Positions 25,909 to 33,720 of a stretch of 64,000 nt of DNA are shown one piece after another. The notes under the pieces were generated by a model. It saw only the letters and a list, made by a program, of their open reading frames with translations, did not search any database and was not told the DNA's origin. Location: the NCBI GenBank assembly GCA_018814445.1, contig JAHIZV010000169.1, positions 1 through 64,000 on the forward strand, read 5' to 3'. The number at the start of each line of letters is the position of its first letter. Position 1 is the first letter of the stretch. A program made the position numbers and the translations under genes. Source of the stretch: Verrucomicrobiota bacterium. GTDB lineage: Bacteria; Verrucomicrobiota; Kiritimatiellia; JAHIZV01.

Positions 25909-26530
25909 ATATGCGCGCGCAGAGATGGTGGAGAACCAGGCCCGCCTGCTGCAGCGCAATGCTGTCTACAAACGGTTCGGTTATGATGTCCAGTCGAGCA
26001 TACACTTCATCCTCTCCAGGCTGCATCCGGTCGAAGGAAGGATTCTTGAGATCGGCACAGGCAAGGGACGCTTTTTGACCGCCCTGGCGCGTCACGCCGA
26101 TGATATTACGTCCATTGACGTGGATGCAGCGGAACAGCGTGCCGCAAAACTCAGCGTAGCTCAGGAAGGCCTGACGCCGCGGGTCCGGTTTCTTCGGGGA
26201 GACGCGATGTCGATGAAATGGAAGCGTCCCGCCTTCGATTTGACCGTTTCCATGAATGCTTTGCACCATATTCCCGATCAAGCGCTGGCCGTGAAGGAAA
26301 TGCTGCGGGTGACCCGGCCGACCGGGAGAATCATGATCAGTGATTTTGATGAAGAGGGATTCGAAATCATCGAGCGGATTCACGAGTCAGAAGGCCGGGT
26401 GCACACACGCCTGCCGTACCGATGGGATAATCTGGCCGACATCTTCCGGGAACATGGCTGGAGCAGTTCGGAGCGCGCCGGACATCATCAGACGCTCATT
26501 ATGGCCCATGGTCCGGACGCGCGCCGATGA
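25901..26530 (+). CDS. Class I SAM-dependent methyltransferase
   Basis: A 209-residue Rossmann methyltransferase starting MGRYARAEMVENQ. Motif I is ILEIGTGKGRFLTALA (about residue 48), the motif II acidic residue is in ITSIDVDAAE, motif III is FLRGDAMSMKW, and motif IV is FDLTVSMNALHHIPD. The target is unknown. The ATG overlaps the end of the NifX-like gene by 8 bases. DUF134-NifX-methyltransferase groupings suggest modification of a metabolite or metal-binding partner. Its stop directly abuts the stop of the convergent OsmC gene. Confidence 0.85.
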   Translation: MGRYARAEMVENQARLLQRNAVYKRFGYDVQSSIHFILSRLHPVEGRILEIGTGKGRFLTALARHADDITSIDVDAAEQRAAKLSVAQEGLTPRVRFLRGDAMSMKWKRPAFDLTVSMNALHHIPDQALAVKEMLRVTRPTGRIMISDFDEEGFEIIERIHESEGRVHTRLPYRWDNLADIFREHGWSSSERAGHHQTLIMAHGPDARR

Positions 26531-26959
26531 TTATGCCGATGCGACGGTCGACTCGACGGACACTCCAACGGGGCATTCGACCGCGGCGCTGACAGGACAG
26601 AATTTTTCGGCCTGTTGGACCGCCTTGGCCATCTTCTCCGAATCCTCTTCTGCCTGTACGACGGTGCGGATCACGATATCGATGCCCTGAAACCGAAGTC
26701 CGTTAGCGGTTCGCTCCATGCGTCCCACGGCCTCACTTTCATATGAAGTCATTCCGATTTTCATCTTGTCGACGAAATACAGCACCGTTAACAACACACA
26801 GCTTTCCACGGCGCCAACCAGCATGTCTTCCGGTGACCAGCGATCTTTCTTTCCGCCGAACTCAGGCGGCGGTGTGATATCCAGCGTAGGTTTTCCGTCG
26901 CACCGGATGTCCGCCGCCTCACCGCCGCTCCATTTCACCGATGTCTTGTACTCCCACAT
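26531..26959 (-). CDS. OsmC-family protein, second copy
   Basis: A 142-residue OsmC/Ohr-fold protein with the two conserved Cys: VGAVESCVLLTVLYF (about residue 54) and AEKFCPVSAAV (about residue 121). It differs clearly from the OsmC protein at 18743, belonging to the YhfA/SACOL1771-like rather than the same subfamily. Peroxidatic or thiol-dependent activity is likely. It is convergent with the methyltransferase gene (stop codons adjacent), and downstream of the MFS transporter gene by 19 bases. Confidence 0.87.
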   Translation of the reverse strand: MWEYKTSVKWSGGEAADIRCDGKPTLDITPPPEFGGKKDRWSPEDMLVGAVESCVLLTVLYFVDKMKIGMTSYESEAVGRMERTANGLRFQGIDIVIRTVVQAEEDSEKMAKAVQQAEKFCPVSAAVECPVGVSVESTVASA

Positions 26960-26978
26960 GCCAACAGTTCCTTTCGGA

Positions 26979-28400
26979 TTAGATCTTTCCGCGCCGTGCC
27001 TCCAGTTCTACACGAATATCCGTCAGTTTCCGGCGGTTGAGCGGATAGATCCACAGAATCGCGATCGCGGCGAGCCAGAAGACGACCGGCAGCAGGATGT
27101 AGACCATCAGCATGCGGTGGAGCACGTTCTCGGGCTGGGTGTGTCCGGCATCGACGTTGAAACCCGTCCACTCAAGAACAAAGCCCGACAGGCCTACCGA
27201 TAGTGTCATACCCATCTTCAGGAACCACGAGAAGACGGCGTTAATACTGCCCTCGCGCCGCTTGCCCGTGTGAAGTTCATCGTAATCGACCATGTCCGCC
27301 AGCATCGACGGAACAATGAGCCAGAGCGAAGCGGTGACGCTGGCGTAGAATACGGCCGGAACGATTTGCAGGTAAGGGTGAGCCGGAGTCAGACACACGA
27401 GATTCAGCACACAGCCGATGAAGCCGGAAGAAATGATGATCATCATGGTCCACTTCTTGTCCAGCTTCTCGCAGACCCAGGTCCAGAAGGGAACCGCCGC
27501 AAGCCCCATCAGGAAGGCGGTCGTATCTTTGAATCCCTCGATCACCGCGGCGCTGGCGAGATGACCGTCGTTGATGTAGTAGAAGTTGATGTACAGTCCA
27601 AGAGCTCCGGTAACGCCTGCGCCGAACACCTGGAAGACGACGAAGCCCGTCATCATCCACAGAGGTTTGATGTTGAACGTGTCCTTCAATCCCTGCAGCA
27701 GGGGCTCTTTCGCCTGTTTTGAAGCTTCCTTCTCGTAGTAGCGCTCCTTGATGAACAGGGCGGGAAGCGAGCCCAGGGCGATCACCGCGAAGGCAAGCCA
27801 GATGCTGATGCTCTGCACGCCGCGCGTGATGTTCGGTTCGCCGTTGGGATCAGCGAAGAACCCGCTTGCGGCCAGCGGCAGTACCCAGCCGCCCAGCAGA
27901 ATGCCGAACTTGGTGAAGATAGTGCGGTACGCCGCAACACGCGTGCGCTCGTCGTAGTTTGGAGTCATTTCCAGCATCAGGCTGTTGTACGGCATGGCCC
28001 AGATTGTTGTGCTGGTGTAGGCGAGGATGCCGATGAGCGTGATGTAGATCACCATGCCCAGTTCACCGAAGGCCTCGGGCGGGCGCCAGAGAAACGGCGT
28101 GATCATTGCCGCGAGCGTTGCCCCGAGAAGAATGAACGGCCGCCGCCGCCCCCAGCGAGTCCGGGTGTTGTCCGAGATGTTGCCCATGATGGGATCTGTA
28201 ATGGCATCCCATCCACGGTAGATCATCAGAATGATGCCGAGCAGGCCGGGTGCGATGCCGAAGCCGATGTTGAAAACGGGCATCCACAGCCGGGCCGCCA
28301 GACCTACCGTGAAGAAATCAACCGCCCCACCCGCCCCGTATGACATCTTCTGCCAGAAAGGAACTCGATCTTCCGCCGGAATCGCTGGTCTTTTTGTCAC
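26979..28400 (-). CDS. GPH-family sugar:cation symporter (MFS)
   Basis: A 473-residue inner-membrane transporter of the glycoside-pentoside-hexuronide family (MelB/YicJ-like). It begins with KMSYGAGGAVDFF. The cation/sugar-binding loop is YRGWDAITDPIMGNISDNTRTRWGRRRPF, and 11-12 transmembrane segments are evident. It probably takes up an oligosaccharide or glycoside. It is unlinked to the glycoside hydrolase region 7 kb away but could serve it. No regulator is adjacent. Confidence 0.92.
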   Translation of the reverse strand: MTKRPAIPAEDRVPFWQKMSYGAGGAVDFFTVGLAARLWMPVFNIGFGIAPGLLGIILMIYRGWDAITDPIMGNISDNTRTRWGRRRPFILLGATLAAMITPFLWRPPEAFGELGMVIYITLIGILAYTSTTIWAMPYNSLMLEMTPNYDERTRVAAYRTIFTKFGILLGGWVLPLAASGFFADPNGEPNITRGVQSISIWLAFAVIALGSLPALFIKERYYEKEASKQAKEPLLQGLKDTFNIKPLWMMTGFVVFQVFGAGVTGALGLYINFYYINDGHLASAAVIEGFKDTTAFLMGLAAVPFWTWVCEKLDKKWTMMIIISSGFIGCVLNLVCLTPAHPYLQIVPAVFYASVTASLWLIVPSMLADMVDYDELHTGKRREGSINAVFSWFLKMGMTLSVGLSGFVLEWTGFNVDAGHTQPENVLHRMLMVYILLPVVFWLAAIAILWIYPLNRRKLTDIRVELEARRGKI

Positions 28401-28474
28401 TTTTCCATCCCCTTTTCACCAAGCATAACCTGAATTCATAAACTGTAGACTATTAAAAACTAGTCGCGCAAGTA

Positions 28475-28660
28475 TTAGTTTAGGTCCCTTTGCCTTTTTA
28501 CGGGGGGCGGCGACGAGTGGAGAACGAAATGCACTTTCTGCAGGTCAGGCCGCTCCTCCTTCATATCGGCTGCCCGGTAGTTGAAATGAAGACGAAGAAG
28601 GGACAGATGCAGGCAGAGGGAGGCCAGCAGACAGACGATGAATATTAGCGTATGTCTCAC
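28475..28660 (-). CDS. Short membrane protein, TonB N-terminus-like
   Basis: A 61-residue product from a GTG start with a strong AGGAGA site six bases upstream. It consists of one hydrophobic helix (FIVCLLASLCLHLSLL) and a short hydrophilic tail ending in a PPPVKRQ segment. The S-x-x-x-H spacing within the helix and the proline stretch resemble the start of TonB. It directly follows the remnant of a TonB-dependent receptor, so it may be a shortened energy transducer or a fragment left from the same decayed locus. The function is unproven. Confidence 0.45.
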   Translation of the reverse strand: MRHTLIFIVCLLASLCLHLSLLRLHFNYRAADMKEERPDLQKVHFVLHSSPPPVKRQRDLN

Positions 28661-28678
28661 GGACTTCTCCTGAATGTT

Positions 28679-29041
28679 CTACAGATCGTACTTGGCAGTG
28701 ATGTAGACGTAGCGTCCCGGCGCCGGAACTTCGTCCCCGGCGGCGAATACGGAGACTTCCGCCTTGATCCTGTCGTTTCCGTACCGGGCCCCGACATCAA
28801 CCTCGTACTTCTCTTCCGGGTCGAGAGACGGGTTGCCGACCTGGTATCCGCCTGGTGCCGCACCGAAAGCGAAGTATTGCTCCGTAATACCCGGATAGCG
28901 GGTGATCTTTCCCATTCCTGCATAGATGGTAATCTCATCGCCGGCCGCGTATTCGGTGAGGATATTACCGGACAACATGATCTCATCCCGATCCGTGTCC
29001 GCCGCATCCTGCAATGGCGTGCTCTTTTCCGGTTTTCGTCG
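28679..29041 (-). pseudogene. TonB-dependent receptor, 3' remnant with internal deletion
   Basis: About 115 codons at the end of an open frame match the last barrel strands of a TonB-dependent outer-membrane receptor: NILTEYAAGDEITIYAGMGK, then YQVGNPSLDPEEKYEVDVGARY, then VYITAKYDL at the very end. No plug, TonB box or signal peptide is present. The text jumps from the strand after EKYEVDVGARY to the final strand, so a second deletion removed the intervening barrel. It lies between the YceH gene and the small TonB-like gene. Confidence 0.75.
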
Positions 29042-29042
29042 T

Positions 29043-29741
29043 CTATTCGAACTGTTTGCGGAGCTCCTCGAAAGCTTTGCGCAAGTCCGCGAGTTCGGAT
29101 TGTGTCTGCTCAAGCCTGCGCTCAAGATCGCTGATCCGGTCATCGGACGGCAGCATGGCTTCCGTCTCCACAATCGTTGGCGGTTCTGACATCTCGGGAA
29201 CCACGCCTTCCAGCAGATGCGCATAGCGGCCCTCTTTGCGCCCCCTCTCTCTCTGGAGCTTAACGGCCAGGGGAAACGGCAGGCCTGTGGCCAGCGTCTG
29301 AAGGACTTTTTCGACCTCGTCGATGGAGTCGAAGCCGCACATGCGTTCGGTGCGGGTGCGAAGTTCGCCGCAAGTCTGCGGTCCGCGCAGCATCAGCACG
29401 CAGAGGACGGATAGTTCCCGCGGATCGAGTTTGACAACCTGTTCGAGCGTAAACCGGTACTTCCCGACGCGGCTGTGGGCTTCGCGCACCAGGCTGGCAA
29501 GATGCTTCTCGCGCAAATCGTCGAGAGCGCTGACGACGGTATCCTCGTCGTAGCTCACGACCGGATCCCGGCTCGACTTCTGATTGCAGGCGTTTGTCAG
29601 GGCATTGATCGAGAGGGGGTAATGCTCCGGCGTGGTCATGCTCTTCTCGATCAGGCATCCAAGCACGCGCACTTCGACATCCGTCAGAAGAGGAAAGGAC
29701 GCGCGGGCCGAGTCGACATCTCCATTGCTTTGCTCGTTCAT
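29043..29741 (-). CDS. YceH-family protein (DUF480)
   Basis: A 232-residue protein of the DUF480 family: tandem winged-helix domains starting LLTDVEVRVLGCLIEKSMTTPEHYPL and NALTNACNQKSSRDPV, a second unit around LSVLCVLMLRGPQTCGELRTR, and a C-terminal coiled coil (ISDLERRLEQTQSELADLRKAF). The function of the family is not established. The gene ends just before the receptor remnant, which reads from the same strand. Confidence 0.9.
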   Translation of the reverse strand: MNEQSNGDVDSARASFPLLTDVEVRVLGCLIEKSMTTPEHYPLSINALTNACNQKSSRDPVVSYDEDTVVSALDDLREKHLASLVREAHSRVGKYRFTLEQVVKLDPRELSVLCVLMLRGPQTCGELRTRTERMCGFDSIDEVEKVLQTLATGLPFPLAVKLQRERGRKEGRYAHLLEGVVPEMSEPPTIVETEAMLPSDDRISDLERRLEQTQSELADLRKAFEELRKQFE

Positions 29742-29782
29742 GCCGAAAACGTATCAAAAAACGTTTCCTCTGTGGAGGGTCT

Positions 29783-30324
29783 TTATGCCGTAGAGCACCA
29801 AATGAAGACAGGACACCAGCTCAGTGGAACCAATTGCTCGATTGGCTGCAGAAGGAGTCTCCAGATCGGGCGCTGCATCCGCTCCTGACCATCGCCATTT
29901 TCTGGCGATTCATCCGTTCCAGGACGGAAACGGTCGGCTCTCCCGCATCCTGACCACGTTGCTGCTCCTGCGGGCCGGCTATGGCTACGTGCCCTATGCA
30001 TCGCTTGAGCACATCATCGAGGCGAGCAAGGAGCAGTACTACCTTGCGCTTCGCAGAACCCAGAAGACGATCTACACGGATAACAGCACGATCATGACAT
30101 GGGCGTCCTTCTTCCTGCGCTGCCTGCGACAGCAGATCGCCGTGCTGGAGAAGAAGATTCAGGATGAGGAGAAGCTGACGGAGCTAGCCCCCTTGTCGAG
30201 GGACTTGCTGCAGTTTTCCCGGGAACAGGGACGACTGACCGTCCGTGAAGCTGTGAAACTCTCAGAAGCAAATCGAAACACCATCAAACTCCACCTGCAC
30301 GAGACGTTGAGTCATCTGCTATGA
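29783..30324 (+). pseudogene. Fic-family protein, truncated and frameshifted
   Basis: The fragment encodes the core of a Fic AMP-transferase: HPFQDGNGRLSR (HPFx[D/N]GNGRxxR catalytic loop), RAGYGYVPYASLE, and a C-terminal winged-helix-like segment (REAVKLSEANRNTIKLHL). Just upstream, the preceding helix (QLLDWLQKE, ALHPLLTIAIF) is in another frame, and one missing base near 29903 (TTC-TGG where TTC-CTGG is expected) breaks the join. The N-terminal half of a normal Fic protein is absent. A shorter product could start from the GTG at 29824, but the catalytic domain would be incomplete. Confidence 0.75.
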
Positions 30325-30523
30325 TTCCAGTCCTCTGTCGCAATAGCTTATCGACAACCCCGCTGTACCCGTCCTCCAGAACGCGCCGCCGGTATTCCTT
30401 TTCTGGACGGGCCGGGACGTCGGGCCGACTTTCATGCGATCCGACACACCTCCAGCACACACCTGGCCGTGCATGGGGTGATCTCGTGTCGCCTTCTGGC
30501 GCATAAGGGCGTCAGGAGGAAGA
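30325..30523. other. Intergenic stretch between the Fic remnant and the tRNA gene
   Basis: No supported gene. I see no family resemblance on either strand, although a short frame exists. It may hold further decayed DNA from the Fic locus. The paired palindromes and tRNA that follow are listed separately. Confidence 0.35.
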
Positions 30524-30600
30524 TGGTGGGCCCAGTAGGACTCGAACCTACGACCAGAGGATTATGAGTCCCCTGCTCTGACCAACTGAGCTATGGGCCC
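30524..30600 (-). tRNA. tRNA with CAU anticodon (probably tRNA-Ile2, possibly elongator tRNA-Met)
   Basis: A 77-base cloverleaf reading GGGCCCATAGCTCAG at the 5' end. The seven-pair acceptor stem is GGGCCCA/TGGGCCC, the anticodon stem GGGGA/TCCTC, the T arm carries TTCGAGTCC, and a genomically encoded CCA is present (30524-30526). The anticodon is CAT, at 30564-30566. The GACTCATAATC loop and TGGTCG variable region look like tRNA-Ile2, whose C34 is converted to lysidine by TilS so that it reads AUA. Elongator Met tRNAs share the loop, so identity is probable, not certain. Confidence 0.93.
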
Positions 30601-30694
30601 GTCAAAGGTCGGTTACACTACTGAACTCGGGAGTCGAATGCAATATTCTCGTGGAGTTTCAGCCCATGTTGCCCTGCAATAGCTGCCGAGAAAC

Positions 30695-30740
30695 TTCCAA
30701 GGTTTGGAAAGCCGGCCTGAAAAACATCCAAGGCTTGGAA
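30695..30740. repeat. Paired TTCCAAG palindromes after dctM
   Basis: TTCCAAGGTTTGGAA (30695-30709) and ATCCAAGGCTTGGAA (30726-30740) are 16 bases apart and two bases from the dctM stop. The reverse complement aligns with the pair at 16898-16944, including the TTTCAG word in the spacer, so both belong to one ~50 bp repeat family. Confidence 0.75.
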
Positions 30741-30741
30741 G

Positions 30742-32034
30742 TCACGGTCCTGCGTGGACTCCCGCTATCTGCGGAAGATACAGCGAAAGGGCCGGGATCA
30801 GGGAGATGACGATCAGGACGACGACTGCGGCGAGGACGAAGGGGATGGATTCGCGGGCCACGCCGTCCATATCCGTTTCGGCGAGGTTCGCGGCCGTAAA
30901 GAGATTCACGCCGACTGGCGGCGTCGCTTGACCGATAGCAAGGGCGCAGATGAAGATTACACCGTACCACACGGGATCGATGTTGTAGTGGCCCAGCACG
31001 GGAATCAGCAGAGGCATGACGAGGTACGAGATGGATATGGCGTCGAGAAACATGCCGAGCACGAGGAGCAGCAGATTAACGAGCAGAATCATCATGACGG
31101 CATTCGGACTGATGGAAACAATCAGATGCGCCGCCCCGTCAATGATCCCGGTTGTCGAGGCGGCCCATGAGAAAATCCCGGCAAAGGCGACCACGAACAT
31201 GATGACGGATGTGGTTACCGTCGCTTCCACGAAGATGCCGACGATGTCTTTGAGCCTGATCGACCGATAGACGACAAGACCCACAAAAAGGCTGTAGAAC
31301 ACGGCCACCACCGCCGCCTCGGTCGGAACAAAAACTCCCGTGTAGATTCCGCCAAGAATGATCACGGGAGCAAGGAGAGCCCAGAACGACTTCAGAAACG
31401 CGCGTAGAATCTCACCCGGTGTCCCGCGTTCCTCAAGTCCGCGGTATCCTCGCTTTCGCGATATGAAACAGGCCACGGCGATCAGGGCCATACCCATGAG
31501 TATTCCGGGAAAGATACCGCCGAGGAACAACGCACCGACCGATGCGCCGGTGATATTGCCGAAGATGATGAAGGCGATGCTCGGAGGGATGATGATAGAG
31601 AGGTCGGAAGCATTGGCGATCATCGCGGCGGAGAAATCACGGCTGTAACCGTGTTTCAGCATGGGCGCAATGAGGATAAGCCCGACGGCCGCCGTAGTCG
31701 CCGGGCCGGACCCCGACATCGCCCCCCAGAACATGCAGGTGAGCACGCCCACAATCGCGAGCCCGCCCGTCGTTCTCCCGACAAGCAGTTCAAAGAAATG
31801 AGCAATGACCCGCGCGAGTCCCGCCCTGTCGAGGATCACACCGGCCAGTACAAAGAACGGAATGGCGAGAAGCGGAAACGAAGAAATCCCCGAAACGAAG
31901 TTCACGCCCGCCATGTTGAATCCAAGGTCGAACACAGAAAGGGCGAGCATGCCGGAAATGCCAAGTGCCGTCCCGATCGGCACACCGATCAGCGTCAGGA
32001 CGACAAAGACGCCGAATAGAAGAACCGCCTCCAT
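30742..32034 (-). CDS. dctM: TRAP transporter large permease subunit
   Basis: A 430-residue integral membrane protein with 12 or so helices: VLTLIGVPIGTALGISG, SGSGPATTAAVG, IIIPPSIAFIIFG, and GQATPPVGVNLFTAANL are the DctM signatures. It moves the substrate with the help of a sodium gradient. The ATG (32032-32034) shares a base with the dctQ stop (TGATG). The upstream open frame, containing a repeat-encoded SNAEHRSGG-type segment, is not part of the protein. Subunit order dctP-dctQ-dctM is complete here. The substrate may be a C4-dicarboxylate or uronate. Confidence 0.94.
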   Translation of the reverse strand: MEAVLLFGVFVVLTLIGVPIGTALGISGMLALSVFDLGFNMAGVNFVSGISSFPLLAIPFFVLAGVILDRAGLARVIAHFFELLVGRTTGGLAIVGVLTCMFWGAMSGSGPATTAAVGLILIAPMLKHGYSRDFSAAMIANASDLSIIIPPSIAFIIFGNITGASVGALFLGGIFPGILMGMALIAVACFISRKRGYRGLEERGTPGEILRAFLKSFWALLAPVIILGGIYTGVFVPTEAAVVAVFYSLFVGLVVYRSIRLKDIVGIFVEATVTTSVIMFVVAFAGIFSWAASTTGIIDGAAHLIVSISPNAVMMILLVNLLLLVLGMFLDAISISYLVMPLLIPVLGHYNIDPVWYGVIFICALAIGQATPPVGVNLFTAANLAETDMDGVARESIPFVLAAVVVLIVISLIPALSLYLPQIAGVHAGP

Positions 32035-32546
32035 CAGCCGCCCCCCGCTTCGATGTTCGGCGTTCGATGTTCCGTGTTCGATGTTCGCGGCACGCTCCGC
32101 GCGCTGCGCCAGATTCCGCGGAGGAGATAAAACGAGAAGACAGGCACACCAGCGTAATAGATCCAGACGGGAACGCCGAGAGCCGGTGACCTCGCATGGA
32201 ACAGGGCCATCTCCTGATGGATGCTCCGGATGAGTAGTATCACGACAGCCAGCACCAGTATCGAGCTGAGTGCGGCACTGATGAAAGAAGCCGCCCGCTG
32301 CCATCGGCGGGGAAACTTCCTGTAGAGTGAGACCATACCGAGCTGGGAGCCGCGTTCGAAGGCGAGACCGGAGCCTATAACCACGAGCCAGACGAAAAGG
32401 TTGATTGTGATCTCCTCGGTGAAGGCGAGTGAGTAGTGAAAGAGATAGCGTCCGAGAACATTGATAAAGGCGACCACAGCCATCGTTCCCAGAATGCCGG
32501 CGCAGAGCAGATGGTCCGTTCTGACTTTGTCCTCTCCCGATGTCAT
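32034..32546 (-). CDS. dctQ: TRAP transporter small permease subunit with repeat-derived tail
   Basis: A 170-residue four-helix subunit: VVAFINVLGRYLF, the EEITINLFVWLVVIGSGLAF region and the last helix VPVFSFYLLRGIW are typical. The final ~20 residues (PRTSNTEHRTPNIEAGGG) are encoded by the 14 bp tandem repeat at 32049-32090 and have no counterpart in the family, so the repeat has extended the reading frame. It starts within the dctP stop (ATGA overlap) and overlaps dctM. Confidence 0.88.
   Translation of the reverse strand: MTSGEDKVRTDHLLCAGILGTMAVVAFINVLGRYLFHYSLAFTEEITINLFVWLVVIGSGLAFERGSQLGMVSLYRKFPRRWQRAASFISAALSSILVLAVVILLIRSIHQEMALFHARSPALGVPVWIYYAGVPVFSFYLLRGIWRSARSVPRTSNTEHRTPNIEAGGG
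32049..32090. repeat. 14 bp tandem repeat at the 3' end of dctQ
   Basis: Three units of TTCGATGTTCNNNG in tandem (32049-32062, 32063-32076, 32077-32090). They code for the SNTEHRTPNIE tail of DctQ on the minus strand. The core GTTCGATGTTC is a known type of dispersed short repeat in some PVC genomes, as far as I recall; the window has just this array. Confidence 0.8.
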
Positions 32547-33589
32547 TTGCTCATGTCGTCGAGTGCGGCCTTGTAAACCGCGGGATCAATCTTCCCGACC
32601 CATTGGTCAAAAACAGGTTTCGTCGCCGACTGGAACGCTTTGCGCGCATCGGCAGAGAGCATTTCAACCTCCATCCCGCGTTCGTTGAGCATGGCGACCG
32701 GATCCGGCACTTCAATCTCGTAGCCGAATTCTTTGCGGAGGATCGTCAGTGATGTTTCTCCGTCAAGTCCGGCGCGGCACAGGGCTTTTTCGAAGCGCGC
32801 GGCTTCGATCGCGGCAGCCTGAACCGCGCTCTGAATATCTGCGGGAAAGGACTCCCATTCCTTCCTGCACCAGTAAAGGACAAGCGGGTCCGCAAGGTAA
32901 TTCCAGAATGTGGCATGACGGTGATACTGGTAGATTTGCAGCGGGAGCAGAATGCCGACTGGATTTTCCTGCCCGTCAACGACGCCCTGTTGAAATGCGG
33001 TGACCGCGTCACCCCAGTTCATGTTCACGGGATCCGCACCGAGTGCCCGGAAGATGTCGATAAAGATGGGGCTTCCGACGACACGGATGCGCAGACCGGC
33101 AACGTCCCCCGGCATGCGGACCGCCCGCTTGCTGTTGGTGAGCTGACGGAATCCGTTCTCTCCCCATGCGAGAGGCATCAGTCCCTTCTGCCGCATGGCC
33201 TGGAAGATCAGCCGGCCGGTCTCACCGTCCTCAAGCCTGTCGAGGTTTTCATACGTATTGACGAAGAAGGGCAGAGCGAAGACGTTCATGTCCGGTATAA
33301 CAGGCGTGACATTGATGGTTGAATCGAGCGCCAGATCGATCGCGCCGGATGAAACCATCTGTGCCGAGTTAAGCTGTGCTCCTTTAAGCAGCTGGCTCCC
33401 GTAGTACGGTTTGACATTGATCCGGCCGTCGGTCTTTTCGGCAACGAGTTCAGCGAACTTCGCCGCGCCCATTCCCCAGTAGGTGGTCGGGCCGACGACT
33501 ACCTGCATGCGATACTCCCTTTTAAGTTCCGTCTTGTGCGAGCAGGCGGCAAGAAAGAGGCCGGCAAACGCAACGGCTAAGAGTCTCAT
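32543..33589 (-). CDS. dctP: TRAP transporter substrate-binding lipoprotein
   Basis: A 348-residue DctP-family protein with lipoprotein signal (AGLFLAAC, Cys at about residue 16). Mature-protein motifs: KFAELVAEKTDGRINVKPYYGSQL, DLALDSTINVTPVIPDMNVF, ALPFF, GLRIRVVGSPIFIDIFRALGADPVNM (arginine in RIRV binds the carboxylate), and FQQGVVDGQENPV. It captures an organic acid in the periplasm for DctQM. The ATG at 33589 is preceded by GGGGAGA. The gene ends inside the dctQ start. Confidence 0.93.
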   Translation of the reverse strand: MRLLAVAFAGLFLAACSHKTELKREYRMQVVVGPTTYWGMGAAKFAELVAEKTDGRINVKPYYGSQLLKGAQLNSAQMVSSGAIDLALDSTINVTPVIPDMNVFALPFFVNTYENLDRLEDGETGRLIFQAMRQKGLMPLAWGENGFRQLTNSKRAVRMPGDVAGLRIRVVGSPIFIDIFRALGADPVNMNWGDAVTAFQQGVVDGQENPVGILLPLQIYQYHRHATFWNYLADPLVLYWCRKEWESFPADIQSAVQAAAIEAARFEKALCRAGLDGETSLTILRKEFGYEIEVPDPVAMLNERGMEVEMLSADARKAFQSATKPVFDQWVGKIDPAVYKAALDDMSK

Positions 33590-33720
33590 GTTATCTCCCC
33601 GGATAAGAACTGGCGGACGATAACATGGGGATGACAACGGGGGAAAGCTCGCAAAACTATTCACTATGCCGACAGATAGGGTTAATATGTGAATGAACGC
33701 AGACTAACCGGAGTTGAATA

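Noticed and set aside
30319-30504. Short open frames between the Fic remnant and the tRNA
   Set aside because: No homology, no ribosome site and low-complexity composition; probably chance.
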